From Acidobacteriaceae bacterium (GTDB lineage Bacteria; Acidobacteriota; Terriglobia; Terriglobales; Acidobacteriaceae): a stretch of 64,000 bases of DNA. The notes below the pieces were generated by a model. The model worked only from the letters and a program-made list of their open reading frames with translations. It did not search any database and was not told where the DNA came from. Each line of letters begins with the position of its first letter. Within the stretch, counting starts at the first letter, position 1. The position numbers and the translations under genes are program-made. Positions 8,306 through 17,631 of this stretch are shown in pieces. The stretch covers positions 45,565 to 109,564 of the forward strand of contig PMHV01000034.1 in NCBI GenBank assembly GCA_003156805.1. Reading direction: 5' to 3'.

Positions 8306-9313
8306 ATGAAGCTCACCCCTGGCAAACTTGCCGGTCTTAGAAAAGTCTCGAACGAACGCGGCATAATCGCGGCGGCTGCAATGGATCAGCGCGGCTCGTT
8401 GCAGAAATCGCTGGGCAAAGAAAAAGGCGGCGAAATCAGCGACGCCATGATGGAAGAATTCAAAACCCTGGTCACCGAAGTTCTGACTCCGCACGCGTCA
8501 GCCATTCTGCTGGACCCGGAGTGGGGGCTGCCGGCCTCGAAGCGCCGCGCCAAGAACGCCGGCCTGCTGCTGGCCTACGAAAAAACCGGATACGACAAGA
8601 CCGGCCCGGGACGATTGGGCGACCTGCTGGATCACTGGTCGGCGCGGCGATTGAAAGAAGCGGGCGCCGATTGCGTGAAGATTCTGCTTTACTACTCGCC
8701 GAACGATTCCAAAGACGTTAACGACAAGAAGCACGCGTGGGTGGAGCGCATCGGCGATGAATGCCGCGCCAATGACATCCCGTACTTTCTTGAGTTTGTG
8801 GGTTACGACGAGGGCGCGGACGAAAAAGGTCTTGAATATGCGAAGAAGAAACCGCACATCGTTACCGAGAGCATGCGGGAGTTCAGCAAAGACCGCTATG
8901 GAGTGGACGTGCTGAAGGTTGAAGTCCCGGTGAACATGAAATTCGTTGAAGGCACGAAGTCGTTTGGCGGAGAGAAGGCGTATTCCAAGAAAGAAGCGAT
9001 CGACCTGTTCCACAAAGCGGCGAGCGTGGCCACCAAGCCGTTTATTTATCTTTCGGCCGGGGTGAGCAACGCGGAATTCAGCGAGACGCTGGAACTGGCG
9101 GGGGAATCGGGAGTGAAGTTCAACGGCGTATTGTGCGGCCGTGCGACCTGGAAAGACGGTATCCCGGTGTACGCCAAGCAGGGAGCAGCGGCGTTCCGCA
9201 AGTGGCTGGAGACCGAAGGCGTGAAGAACATCAACAACGTGAACGACAAGCTGAAGGCGGCGACTTCGTGGCACTCGATCTACGGGGTTGAGTCGGCGTT
9301 GGTGGGCGCGTAA
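8306..9313 (+). CDS. Tagatose-1,6-bisphosphate aldolase family protein (LacD type)
   Basis: A 335-residue class I aldolase of the LacD family, which cleaves tagatose- or related ketose-bisphosphates to dihydroxyacetone phosphate and glyceraldehyde 3-phosphate. Recognisable parts are AAMDQRGSLQKSL, ILLDPEWGLPASKR, DCVKILLYYSP and the strand VDVLKVEVPVN with a candidate Schiff-base lysine. A GGAGGA site lies 5 bases before the ATG, and the upstream codons of the open frame are not conserved. No sugar operon surrounds it, so it may act in central metabolism rather than lactose or tagatose use. Confidence 0.9.
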   Translation: MKLTPGKLAGLRKVSNERGIIAAAAMDQRGSLQKSLGKEKGGEISDAMMEEFKTLVTEVLTPHASAILLDPEWGLPASKRRAKNAGLLLAYEKTGYDKTGPGRLGDLLDHWSARRLKEAGADCVKILLYYSPNDSKDVNDKKHAWVERIGDECRANDIPYFLEFVGYDEGADEKGLEYAKKKPHIVTESMREFSKDRYGVDVLKVEVPVNMKFVEGTKSFGGEKAYSKKEAIDLFHKAASVATKPFIYLSAGVSNAEFSETLELAGESGVKFNGVLCGRATWKDGIPVYAKQGAAAFRKWLETEGVKNINNVNDKLKAATSWHSIYGVESALVGA

Positions 9314-9344
9314 GTTTTCTCAGGACACTCTTGGGACACTGTCA

Positions 9345-9379
9345 GGGCGCGGGCATTTCTGTCCGCGCCCTTAGAGTTT
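9345..9379 (+). terminator. Rho-independent terminator
   Basis: GGGCGCGG (9345-9352) pairs with CCGCGCCC (9363-9370), giving 8 GC pairs, followed by TTAGAGTTT. It lies 31 bases after the aldolase stop, between convergent genes. The T-run is imperfect. Confidence 0.6.
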
Positions 9380-9426
9380 GTGCGCGTGTTTGCGCTCTTG
9401 TGCCGTATTCGCAGTATTCCGATGTT

Positions 9427-10461
9427 TCAGCGCGAGGCGGTGACATCGTGGGGTTCAGCGCTGGCGGCGTAGTATCCCGTTCTCGCATGTGCACGAAGTG
9501 ACTTCAAGCGCTTCGGCAGCTTCAACTTCACGCTGATCTTGTGCCATTTGCCATCGCGCGGGACTTGCTCGGGACGATAGCCGAGCACGTACTGGGTGCG
9601 GAGTTCGGTTCCGATGCGGCGGGCCAAGTCCGGCATGGCATTGGGGTTTTCCAGGACAAAAGCTCGTCCGCCGGTGACTTCCGCGAGGTTCGACAGCAGC
9701 TCCGGCCCCAAACTTTCTTCCTCGGTAGAAAAATAGCGGTCGAAGGTGCCAATGGCGTAAACCATTACGTCGGCTTCCTTGACGGCCGCTTTCAATTCGC
9801 CCTCGCCGTAGCGGCTGTGGTTATCGCCGCCGTCGGAAATGATGAGCAGGGCCTTCTTGCCATATTTCGCTTCGCGCATTTTTCGCAATCCCATATAGAT
9901 TGCATCGAGGAGGGCGGTTTGACCGCCAGCACGCGCAAACAAAAGCTGCTGCTCGATTTCTTCGGGGCGGGTGAAATCGGTGACGAGGTGAGGCTGGTTG
10001 GAAAACGTGATCAGAAAAAACTCATCCTGCAGGTTGGCTTCCTCGCAGAACTGGGTGACGGCTTCGCGGGCGCGGTCTATTTTGTTTTTCATGCTGCCGC
10101 TCAAGTCGACGATGATGCCGACCGAGAGGGGAGCATCTTCGCGGGAGAAGTGCTTGATTTGCTGGGCCTGCTTGCCGTCAAGGACGCTAAAGTTTTCCTG
10201 GCGGAGGCCGATCACCAGACGTTCCATGGCGTCGGTAACGCTAACCGGAACCAGAACCAGATCTACGCTCTGGCGAATCAGCGGGGCGGCAGCGCCCAGA
10301 CTGGCGGTGGCCAAGGCGGCGCCGGTGCGAGGCGTGATATGAACATCATTCATATGTGCAGCATCCAGCGCGGTTTGGGCGACGGCAGCGGGAAGCAGCA
10401 GGCTGGAGAGCAGGAACAGAGCTACTTGCGGAGAAAAAAACGCCGTTCGACCCACTGACAT
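9427..10461 (-). CDS. VWFA-related acidobacterial protein
   Basis: A 344-residue exported protein with a signal peptide (LFLLSSLLLPAAVAQ) and a von Willebrand factor A domain. The metal-ion-dependent adhesion site DLSGS starts at residue 119, followed by TALLDAIY and ISDGGDNHS. It belongs to the VWFA-related family expanded in Acidobacteria and is closely similar to the gene at 16453, sharing ALLDAIYMG and KKALLIISDGGDNHSRY. The start at 10461 is chosen because it directly precedes the signal peptide; the 72 codons upstream run through a repeat tract. Role unknown, probably surface or periplasmic. Confidence 0.88.
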   Translation of the reverse strand: MSVGRTAFFSPQVALFLLSSLLLPAAVAQTALDAAHMNDVHITPRTGAALATASLGAAAPLIRQSVDLVLVPVSVTDAMERLVIGLRQENFSVLDGKQAQQIKHFSREDAPLSVGIIVDLSGSMKNKIDRAREAVTQFCEEANLQDEFFLITFSNQPHLVTDFTRPEEIEQQLLFARAGGQTALLDAIYMGLRKMREAKYGKKALLIISDGGDNHSRYGEGELKAAVKEADVMVYAIGTFDRYFSTEEESLGPELLSNLAEVTGGRAFVLENPNAMPDLARRIGTELRTQYVLGYRPEQVPRDGKWHKISVKLKLPKRLKSLRAHARTGYYAASAEPHDVTASR

Positions 10462-10596
10462 AAGATCACCAATGCATCTATCGGCTGCGATCCGGGAGTT
10501 GAAGATGCGATGCCGGCAGTTTTTGATGGGAGAAATCGACTCCGCAATCGGTTCGGCACTGCACGTCGAATCGGGACATGTGGGACGGGCCGTGCA

Positions 10597-10645
10597 GGCT
10601 TCGGGCTTTGGGCTTCTTGCTTCGGCTTTCGGGTTTTGGGATTCT
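10597..10645. repeat. Degenerate GGCTTCGGGCTT repeat tract
   Basis: Imperfect 7-8 base units (GGCTTCGGGCTTTGGGCTTCTTGCTTCGG) fill the space between the divergent VWFA and SDR genes. Confidence 0.6.
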
Positions 10646-10671
10646 CCGTTTAGGATACTCAGAGGTTGGCT

Positions 10672-11463
10672 ATGCAATCCTCAAACCAAACTGCTCTCAT
10701 CACCGGTGCGTCCGGCGGCATCGGATACGAACTGGCAAAACTTTTGGCTCGTGACCATTGCAACCTGCTGCTGGTGGCTCGCAGCGGCGACAAACTCGGT
10801 CGAATTGCGGCTGAACTTGAAGGCCAGTTCGGAGTCCGGGTGAAGACGTATGCGCTGGATCTGGCCGAAGCTGGGGCGGCGAAGGTTCTGTTCGATCGGC
10901 TGCAGCGCGAGGGCATGGCGGTCGAGATGCTGATCAACAACGCCGGCTTCGGCGCATTCGGAGAATTTTCCGCCATGGCCGAGAACGAAATCCTGGGGCA
11001 GATCCAGCTCAACATTACGGCGCTCACGCACCTGACCGGGCTGTTGCTTCCGCCGATGCTGGCGCGGCGCAGCGGGCGGATCATGAATGTGGCTTCCACG
11101 GCGGCATTTCAGCCGGGGCCGCTGATGGCCGTGTACTACGCGACCAAGGCTTACGTGCTTTCGTTCTCCGAGGCGCTGGCCAATGAGGTGAGCGGATCGG
11201 GCGTGACCGTAACCTGCTTTTGTCCCGGCGCGACCGATACCGGCTTCCAGAAACGGGCCAATATGGAGAGCTCGCGCCTGTTCAAGAAAATCGGCGCGAT
11301 GAAGGCGGAGACCGTGGCTCGAGATGGCTATCGCGGAATGATGGCAGGGCGAACCTTGGTGATCTCTGGAGCGCGTAACTGGCTGGTGGCGGAATCGATT
11401 CGCTTTACCCCGCGCAAGCTGGCAACGGCGGTGTCGAGGTGGGTAGCCGAGAAGGTGGATTAG
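10672..11463 (+). CDS. Short-chain dehydrogenase/reductase
   Basis: A 263-residue classical SDR. It has the NAD(P)-binding TGASGGIGYELA near residue 12, the NNAG motif and the catalytic Ser (NVASTAAF) with YYATKAY. The arginine of LLLVARSGDKL after the second strand suggests NADP preference. The sequence is closest in feel to the DltE/YqjQ-like SDRs; the substrate is unknown. The ATG at 10672 is preferred to a TTG two codons earlier, as AGAGG lies 6 bases upstream of it. Confidence 0.9.
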   Translation: MQSSNQTALITGASGGIGYELAKLLARDHCNLLLVARSGDKLGRIAAELEGQFGVRVKTYALDLAEAGAAKVLFDRLQREGMAVEMLINNAGFGAFGEFSAMAENEILGQIQLNITALTHLTGLLLPPMLARRSGRIMNVASTAAFQPGPLMAVYYATKAYVLSFSEALANEVSGSGVTVTCFCPGATDTGFQKRANMESSRLFKKIGAMKAETVARDGYRGMMAGRTLVISGARNWLVAESIRFTPRKLATAVSRWVAEKVD

Positions 11464-11537
11464 TCGGGCGGCCTCACGTCAGAATTCCGTAACCCTCCGC
11501 ACTTCGGCGTCGTAAGCGTATATAGAGGGCCAAGAAA

Positions 11538-12086
11538 ATGATGACGAATGCGCAGTCTACGAGTGCTCCAGCGGCCGGCCATGGCAATCGCTGGCTGACG
11601 GCGGTCGCCTCGCTGGCAGTGGGCGCGGCGTTTCTCGCCTTGTGGTTCTGGCTGTTGCCGCAATGGCTCGGTCTCAGAGTGGAAATGGCGGGTGCGGCAC
11701 GTTGGCGATGGCTGGCAGCGGTTCCGTCAGTGCTGGGATTTGCCGTTGCCCTGCGTTGCATTTGGGATTTCGGTTGGACGGGACACGGAACGCCTGTGCC
11801 GGTTGCCCCGCCACAGCGATTGGTGGTGGTGGGTTTCTACCGCTACGTGCGGAACCCCATGTACGTGGGCTTCGCATCGGGGTGGATCGGGCTGTGGGTA
11901 ATTTTAGGTCACGCCGACCCGGTAGCGATCGCGGCCATTGCAGCGGTTGCCTTCGGCGTACATCTGTTTGTGGTCTTTTACGAAGAGCCGACGTTGCGCA
12001 AGAAATTCGGAGCGGACTACGAAGCGTATTGCCGGAACGCGAGGCGTTGGTGGCCGCGAGTGCGAGGCTGGGACAAACCTCAGTAG
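11538..12086 (+). CDS. Isoprenylcysteine carboxyl methyltransferase-like membrane protein
   Basis: A 182-residue integral membrane protein with about four hydrophobic helices. The C-terminal half carries the ICMT/phospholipid methyltransferase signature: GFYRYVRNPMYVGF, then FYEEPTLRKKFGADYEAYCRN. In this family the Arg-Asn-Pro-x-Tyr and Glu-Glu-Pro residues bind S-adenosylmethionine and the target. The start is one of two consecutive ATG codons. The substrate is unknown; bacterial members may methylate lipids or small molecules. Confidence 0.85.
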   Translation: MMTNAQSTSAPAAGHGNRWLTAVASLAVGAAFLALWFWLLPQWLGLRVEMAGAARWRWLAAVPSVLGFAVALRCIWDFGWTGHGTPVPVAPPQRLVVVGFYRYVRNPMYVGFASGWIGLWVILGHADPVAIAAIAAVAFGVHLFVVFYEEPTLRKKFGADYEAYCRNARRWWPRVRGWDKPQ

Positions 12087-12238
12087 CAACGCCGTCCCGC
12101 GGCGGATCGCCGCTATGGCACCGTTTCTGGAGGACCCTGCCCTGACCGGCCCGTCTCGCAAAGACCTTCCTCGATATTCCCGCTCATGGCATAATTCCGC
12201 CCGTCGCTAACGTTCAAGCGCGGAATAGGAGGGTTCAT

Positions 12239-12772
12239 ATGCAGTCGCCTGAACACTTACGCATAGTTGTAGAAGTCGCGATCGCTGCCGGGAGCGTTGT
12301 AGCTGGTGGGGCCGTCACGTACGCGGTAGAGCGCTGGAAGCAGCGACGGGAGCAAAGAGCGAAAGCGTCGCGAGACGCTTATTCGGCCTGCCTGCAGCTT
12401 CGGAAGACTCTTGAGGGTTGGATGAACGAAATAGCGGACGCTACGCGAGAGGGGCAGTCGTCTGAGGAGGTCTTGCGGCGCCTGCTGGCAGAATTCGAGC
12501 ACAAGAAATTCCAGGAAAAAATCGGGGACCGTTTCTACGATCTTAAGGGCGAGCCGCTCTGCGAGGGGCTGCGCGAAAAAACAAACGCATTCACTCTCCA
12601 AGCCTTCGAGAGCAAGGGACTGATTGCGATGGCACTCGTCCGTGGAGATTTCGCGCGGGACTACCCACGGCACAGGAATGATGCTTATAGAGCTTTGGAG
12701 AGGGTATACGGCGATTTCAAGAATGAACTGGACAGGGTGATCCCGCTATTGCAGCGAAAAGCGCAGCAGTGA
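12239..12772 (+). CDS. Hypothetical membrane-anchored protein
   Basis: A 177-residue protein with one N-terminal membrane helix (VVEVAIAAGSVVAGGAVTYAV) followed by a basic, mostly alpha-helical region (ERWKQRREQRAKASRDAYSA) that may be coiled coil. I do not recognise the family. A GGAGGG site precedes the ATG. Its composition (more Lys/Glu, less Ala/Gly) differs a little from that of its neighbours. It is convergent with the GerMN gene. Confidence 0.7.
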   Translation: MQSPEHLRIVVEVAIAAGSVVAGGAVTYAVERWKQRREQRAKASRDAYSACLQLRKTLEGWMNEIADATREGQSSEEVLRRLLAEFEHKKFQEKIGDRFYDLKGEPLCEGLREKTNAFTLQAFESKGLIAMALVRGDFARDYPRHRNDAYRALERVYGDFKNELDRVIPLLQRKAQQ

Positions 12773-12791
12773 CGGTGCGCTGTAAAAGGCC

Positions 12792-12809
12792 GGGCGGGCC
12801 GCTCCGCCC
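12792..12809 (-). terminator. Possible terminator hairpin between convergent genes
   Basis: GGGCGG pairs with CCGCCC around a GCCGCT loop. On the minus strand the hairpin is followed by GGCCTTTTAC, a weak T-run, just after the GerMN gene end. Confidence 0.35.
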
Positions 12810-12813
12810 AAGA

Positions 12814-13413
12814 TTACGGCGTCGACTGCAGCTGCGAGGTAAGCTGGTTCACCGACGAGACTTCGAAGAAGTTGCTCAAGTCGGCGTGGCCGGCGAGGGT
12901 TTCGCGTTCTTTTCCTTCCACCAGAATTTTCACTCTGAGAATGCCGGGGAGATTGGCCGAGAGCGTGCGAATCAGAGACGCGACGGTCAACTCCTCGACC
13001 AGCACGCCGGAGCGGTGACCGTCGGCAAAGGCGGCGTTGACGTCGATGACGGCAAGTCCGGGGTCGACGAGATAGACGCTGCGTACTTCCGAACCGGGCG
13101 CGAGACGGTGAGGCGAAGATTTGTCGAGATAAATCGCCAACAGGGCACGCAGCAATTCTTCAGCGCGCTGTTGCCGGCCGGAGGGCAGCGGAATCTGCGC
13201 TGCCTGCGAGTTGAGTACACCCACATCGTCGTAGGCCACGAATAAAGAAATGTTCTCGGTAGGTCCGGCAACGGGAGCGACTACGGGGCGCGTGTCGCTG
13301 GAGGTGACCGGGACGGCGGCGGCGCGTCCGCGCATGTTCCAGACATAAAGGCTCATGCCCAGCGCGGCCAGGAGCAGGACGGCAACACCGATAAAAAGAT
13401 GGCGGGGAATCAT
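12814..13413 (-). CDS. GerMN-domain lipoprotein-like protein
   Basis: A 199-residue protein with an N-terminal membrane anchor (LFIGVAVLLLAALGMSLYV) and a GerMN domain. Features of that domain are QQRAEELLRALLAIY, DPGLAVIDVNAAFADG and SLIRTLSANLPGILRVKILVEGKE. GerMN domains bind cell-wall material in spore-formers and occur next to amidases elsewhere. The gene overlaps the amidase gene by 4 bases (ATGA), so the two are translationally coupled and probably work together on peptidoglycan. Confidence 0.88.
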   Translation of the reverse strand: MIPRHLFIGVAVLLLAALGMSLYVWNMRGRAAAVPVTSSDTRPVVAPVAGPTENISLFVAYDDVGVLNSQAAQIPLPSGRQQRAEELLRALLAIYLDKSSPHRLAPGSEVRSVYLVDPGLAVIDVNAAFADGHRSGVLVEELTVASLIRTLSANLPGILRVKILVEGKERETLAGHADLSNFFEVSSVNQLTSQLQSTP

Positions 13414-14927
13414 GGCGTGGCTCCCAGCTTGTCGCGCACGGCGGCGATGCCGTTGGCCACGGCGCTGACGACGAGTTGCTGATAATCGGGAGACATGAGT
13501 TGCGCGACGTCCGATGCCTGGGGTGCCACTTCGACGGCGATGGCGGCGGTGACCACGCTGTTTAAGGGGCGAAGAGGCGCGCTCAGCGCGCGAACCGGAA
13601 CATTTTGCTTTTTTAGTTCTGTGGCCACGCTGGCCGCGGCGGTTTCACTGACGGGGAGATAGGACGACTGCGCCGTAGTCCAGGAACGGAAGGGACCGCG
13701 ATCGTCGCTGCCGTAGGGAATCAGCGCGGTATAGACGCGTACTCCGTGGCCGCTGGAAGCTGCGTGCAGAGCGACGTAAACGGCAGCGTGGAACGAGTTA
13801 GCATAGAAAGCACGATCGTCGAGAGAAACGTTGGCGTCGGAATCGCGCAGGACGAGAGTGGAGATGCCTCGATTTTCGAGCTCCTGGCGCAGGCGGCGCG
13901 CGAAGGCGACAGTGACGTCCTTTTCAGCAAGCGTAGTGCTGAGAGTTTCGCCGCGGTCGTCGCCGCCGTGGCTGGCGTCGATGACGGCGAAGTAGCGGCG
14001 CGCGATGGCAGGCGCGGAAGCGGACGCAGCAGCCGCTTGAGGCGGAATCACGGTGCTGGTCTGCGGCGCAGCGGAGTTGGCGGTTGGTTGGGCTGCTATA
14101 GAACCTCTGGTTGCCGTTGCTGCGGTCTGCTGGACGGACGCTGGGCCAAGGGTGATGGTGCGGCCATTGTTGCTGAAGCTGGCCATTAGTGGCAGGGTGG
14201 TGCTGACGGTAATTTCGGCGGCGCCGTTGTTCTCTGAGTAAGTTGCCGAAGGAAAGCTCGTACTGCCGAAGGTGAGCGTGGGCGACGCGGGCGCGGTGAG
14301 CGGCTCGCGGGTGAAGGTCATGCGCAGTTTGCCGGGTTCGGCGGCGATGGTCGGATTGACCGGCGAAGTAAAGCGAAATACCAGATGCGAGGGATCGTCC
14401 CCGGCGACCGAGGCGGTGAAGTGCGTAGCAATGTTGCCGATGAAGAGACGTGCCGAATCTTCGTGCAGGGTTACGGGACCACCGAGAATGCGCGGCAAAA
14501 GGGAAGCCAGCGAAGCGACGGGAACCAGGCCACGTCCGTTATCGAGTTCGAATCTTGCCGAGAGATCAAAATCGCGTCCCTGGATGCGGGCGTGGCTCTG
14601 GCCGGCGGTGAACTCGCCGAAAACGTTGTTGTAACGCAGACGCCAGCGCGGCCCGACGGCCTTGGCATTGACCGCGCCCAGCGGATCGAGAAGTTCGAGC
14701 AAGCCGACGTAATCGCGGCCGTCGCGCTGCACGACGGGCAGCGAATAATTGGCGGCGGTGGAATAGACCGCGAGCCGCTTCTCGGAAGAAGCCCCGTGCA
14801 GGAGAAACGCAGTCAGCAGGATGAGAGAGCTGACGCGCAGAGGCAGTCTCCCGCGAATCCGGCTGCGGCCCATCCGGCTCCCGCTAATCCATCGCCCGTT
14901 AACCCGGCTCCAGCTAATCCAGCGCAT
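13410..14927 (-). CDS. N-acetylmuramoyl-L-alanine amidase (Amidase_3) with N-terminal beta domain
   Basis: A 505-residue exported cell-wall amidase. After a signal peptide (LILLTAFLLHGASS) comes a copper-amine-oxidase-like/AMIN-type region (about residues 50-290), an Ala/Ser/Thr/Gln linker, and a C-terminal Amidase_3 domain. The zinc ligands and catalytic Glu are visible: His in VIDASHGGDDRG, Glu in TLAEKDVTVAF, His in VALHAASSGHG, and Glu in AIAVEVAP. It should cleave the amide between MurNAc and L-Ala. The first 19 codons lie in a repeat tract, so the real start may be the Met at 14873. Confidence 0.9.
   Translation of the reverse strand: MRWISWSRVNGRWISGSRMGRSRIRGRLPLRVSSLILLTAFLLHGASSEKRLAVYSTAANYSLPVVQRDGRDYVGLLELLDPLGAVNAKAVGPRWRLRYNNVFGEFTAGQSHARIQGRDFDLSARFELDNGRGLVPVASLASLLPRILGGPVTLHEDSARLFIGNIATHFTASVAGDDPSHLVFRFTSPVNPTIAAEPGKLRMTFTREPLTAPASPTLTFGSTSFPSATYSENNGAAEITVSTTLPLMASFSNNGRTITLGPASVQQTAATATRGSIAAQPTANSAAPQTSTVIPPQAAAASASAPAIARRYFAVIDASHGGDDRGETLSTTLAEKDVTVAFARRLRQELENRGISTLVLRDSDANVSLDDRAFYANSFHAAVYVALHAASSGHGVRVYTALIPYGSDDRGPFRSWTTAQSSYLPVSETAAASVATELKKQNVPVRALSAPLRPLNSVVTAAIAVEVAPQASDVAQLMSPDYQQLVVSAVANGIAAVRDKLGATP
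14851..14925. repeat. Degenerate CCGGCTnnnGCTAATCC repeat tract
   Basis: About five imperfect copies of a 15-base unit (CCGGCTCCCGCTAATCCATCGCCCG type) cover the first codons of the amidase gene and reach the 3' end of the DUF1015 gene. Confidence 0.65.
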
Positions 14928-16251
14928 AGATGGTCAGTCCGCTCAGGAGCTTGGGATAGAAATCGGTGGATTTCTGCGGCAGAACTTCGCCGGCGAAAGC
15001 AACGTCGCGCACCTGCGCCATGCGGCAGGGATTCATCAGGAAGGCGATATCGGCGCGGGCGCCGTTGCTGGCACGCACCCGCGATAAGGCCTCGGCGGCG
15101 TCGCGCACATAAGAAATGTTCTGCTGATTGCGGATGGATTCTTCCGAAAGGTGCAGCACTCCCTGCAGCAAACACTGATGCAGTTGCACCACGTCGAGCG
15201 CTTGCTGGCGCAGCGAGAAGCCGGAAAACACCGGCGATCCCGTGGCATGAGGCTTGTGCAGCAGGAAGGCGCGGTTGGCGGCAACGGCCAGCAACGCGGT
15301 TCCGCAGCGGCCGGCCTCGCGCAGGATGACGGCAGCATGGGCCGCGTCCACCGACGGGTCAGCCTCTTCTACATCGAAGAAGGTGCGGCTGGAGGCGCGA
15401 AAGTCCTCCGGGGAGAACGAACTCAGGCCATGCACGACGCGGTGCGTAGGAAGAATGACCAAGCCTGGGCTGTTCATGTTGATGAAGGTCATCATCGCGA
15501 ACTCGAACGGAGGTTGCGATTGATCCGAAGTGGATTTTGCCATGGACTTGGGCGAAGACGGTTCGGCGGCGCGGCGCTCCTTGGCATAGGTGAGCGCGGT
15601 TTCGTAGCGGTGATGGCCGTCGGCGATGATGAGCTTCTTATCGCGCATTTTTTCGCGAACGGAATCGATCACGCCGGAATCGGAGATTGGCCAGACGCGG
15701 TGAAGCACCCCGTATTCATCCGTGACGGAAATGGCGGGATCGCCGCTGGGTGAAAGCAGAGAATCGATCTCTCCGGAGTCCTCATAAACCATGAAAAGCT
15801 GGCCGAAATGGGCGCGGGTGGCGCGGAGCAGGTCGAGGCGGTCGGCCTTGGGTTTGGCCAGAGTTTGCTCGTGGCGGAAGATCACACCGGCGGAATAATC
15901 TTCGAGGCGGCCCAAGGCGATGAAGCCGCGGCGTTCGAGTTCAGCGTTCGCGCCGGGGGCAGTGAACCGCTGGGAGTAGGCGTAGATCGCAGGCAGTAAA
16001 TCCTGGCGAAGGATGCCCTTTTGCCGCCACTCGCGGAAGCCGGCGGCCGCGCGGGAATATACATTGTTTGCCCTATTGTCAGCATTTTCGCTTCGGCCCA
16101 AGATGATCCGCACCAGATTGTAAGGGCTGGCCGCGTAGTAGCGATCCTGCATCGCGGAAGTGATCTTGTCATAGGGTTGGGTCACGGCCTGGGCAGGCAA
16201 GACCTGTTGGGGATCGTAACGGAAGGCGCGAAAGGGAAGAATCTGAGCCAT
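14914..16251 (-). CDS. DUF1015 family protein (SerK/SbnI-related)
   Basis: A 445-residue protein of the DUF1015 family. Characteristic pieces are MAQILPFRAFRYDP at the start, QPYDKIT, IADGHHRYETALTYAKER near the middle and the ending LPQKSTDFYPKLLSGLTIYALD. Characterised relatives include free-serine kinases (SerK, SbnI), so an ATP/ADP-dependent serine phosphorylation role is possible but not shown. The start at 16251 is preferred to one 7 codons upstream because it matches the family N-terminus. It overlaps the downstream amidase gene by 14 bases, in the same operon. Confidence 0.9.
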   Translation of the reverse strand: MAQILPFRAFRYDPQQVLPAQAVTQPYDKITSAMQDRYYAASPYNLVRIILGRSENADNRANNVYSRAAAGFREWRQKGILRQDLLPAIYAYSQRFTAPGANAELERRGFIALGRLEDYSAGVIFRHEQTLAKPKADRLDLLRATRAHFGQLFMVYEDSGEIDSLLSPSGDPAISVTDEYGVLHRVWPISDSGVIDSVREKMRDKKLIIADGHHRYETALTYAKERRAAEPSSPKSMAKSTSDQSQPPFEFAMMTFINMNSPGLVILPTHRVVHGLSSFSPEDFRASSRTFFDVEEADPSVDAAHAAVILREAGRCGTALLAVAANRAFLLHKPHATGSPVFSGFSLRQQALDVVQLHQCLLQGVLHLSEESIRNQQNISYVRDAAEALSRVRASNGARADIAFLMNPCRMAQVRDVAFAGEVLPQKSTDFYPKLLSGLTIYALD

Positions 16252-16422
16252 GGGAAGTTTTGATTGTAACAAGTGCGCAGCAAGAAACTGGGTGGAAGCG
16301 AGTGATCAGGCCCGCGATGGGACTCAGAGCTTAGATCTTTGCAAGATAATGCAACCTGTTTCTTAAATGAGACCGCGTGACACAGTTTTGACAAATATTG
16401 TGGCAATGCGCGCGCAAAGCTG

Positions 16423-16431
16423 TGGTACTAT
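16423..16431 (+). promoter_or_regulatory. Extended -10 promoter candidate
   Basis: TGGTACTAT (TGn plus TACTAT) lies 22 bases before the VWFA gene start at 16453. A TTGACA at 16388 is too far upstream to be its -35. Confidence 0.4.
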
Positions 16432-16452
16432 CCGCCCAAGATGAGGTGATCC

Positions 16453-17631
16453 ATGACCCGCCTGAATCGTCGGCGTCGGTCTCCCCGATCCCCGGCCTTG
16501 GTCGTCGCTTTTGTTCGCAGATCCTCGTTGGTTCAAACCTGGGAACCACGTCCCACATCGTTGCGCAAGATGGCCACTCGTCATTTTCTCTGGACGGTCT
16601 CTGGCCGGGCGTTCCTGTGCTGGCTTTTTTCTCTTTGTCTGCTGAACGGTCTAACGACAGCGGCCTGGGCGCAGACCGACGTCAATGACGTTCACGTCGT
16701 GCCCCGCGACGCCGCGAAGGATGCGGCGAACGGCTCGGCGGCCGATGAGGTCGCGAAGCAGAGCTTAGTGACGCCGGCTTCGCTGAGCACCCGCGTCCGC
16801 CCCATGAAAGTGGATGTGGACCTGGTGCTGGTGCCGGTCACCATCACGGACCCGCTGAATCGCCTGGTAACCGGACTGGAGAAGCAGAACTTTCAGCTCT
16901 TCGAAGGCAGCGCGGCACAGGAGATCAGGACATTTTCGAGCGAGGATGCTCCCGTATCGCTGGGAGTGATCTTCGACTCCAGCGGCAGCATGAGCAGCAA
17001 GATGGAGCGCGCCAAAGACGCGGTGGTTGAGTTCTTCAAGACCGCGAATCCGCAAGATGAATTTTTCATGATCACGTTCTCCGATGAGCCCGAAGAAGTG
17101 AGCGATTTCACCAGTTCGGTGGATGAGATCCAGAACAAGCTCATCTACGCGGTCCCGAGGAAGCGGACTGCGCTGCTGGATGCGATCTACATGGGCGTCA
17201 GCAAAATGAGGCAGGCCAAGTACGCCAAGAAGGCGCTGCTTATCATCTCCGATGGAGGCGACAATCACAGCCGCTACACCGAAGGCGAGATCAAGGCCAT
17301 GGTGAAGGAAGCGGATGTAATGGTCTATGCCATCGGCATTTACGACCGTTACTTCGCTTCCCAGGAAGAGCGGCTGGGTCCGGAATTGCTGAGCGAAATC
17401 ACGGAGTTGACGGGCGGGCGGGCCTTCACTATTGATAATCCCAACGACCTGGCCGACGTGGCCACCAAGATCGGCATCGAACTGCGCAACCAATATGTGC
17501 TGGGCTACCGTCCAACTAAGGTAGTGCGGGACGGCAAATGGCGTAAGATAAAAGTGAAGTTACTTCCGCCGAAAGGATTGCCGCCTCTACGGGTGTATGC
17601 CAGGACGGGATACTACGGGCCACAGGAATAA
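16453..17631 (+). CDS. VWFA-related acidobacterial protein
   Basis: A 392-residue paralogue of the gene at 9427. It has a basic leader, then a hydrophobic export segment around residues 52-73 and a VWA domain with the MIDAS motif DSSGS at residue 175. NPQDEFFMITFSDEP, ALLDAIYMGVSKMRQAKY and IISDGGDNHSRY follow, and it ends in the family tail VLGYRP...GYYGPQE. The start is the ATG after GAGGTGA; the long basic leader may mean a later start at 16570. It overlaps the next VWFA gene by 35 bases. Confidence 0.87.
   Translation: MTRLNRRRRSPRSPALVVAFVRRSSLVQTWEPRPTSLRKMATRHFLWTVSGRAFLCWLFSLCLLNGLTTAAWAQTDVNDVHVVPRDAAKDAANGSAADEVAKQSLVTPASLSTRVRPMKVDVDLVLVPVTITDPLNRLVTGLEKQNFQLFEGSAAQEIRTFSSEDAPVSLGVIFDSSGSMSSKMERAKDAVVEFFKTANPQDEFFMITFSDEPEEVSDFTSSVDEIQNKLIYAVPRKRTALLDAIYMGVSKMRQAKYAKKALLIISDGGDNHSRYTEGEIKAMVKEADVMVYAIGIYDRYFASQEERLGPELLSEITELTGGRAFTIDNPNDLADVATKIGIELRNQYVLGYRPTKVVRDGKWRKIKVKLLPPKGLPPLRVYARTGYYGPQE

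Noticed and set aside
16388-16393. TTGACA as -35 of the VWFA operon
   Set aside because: No -10 lies 16-18 bases downstream; the extended -10 at 16423 is too far away.
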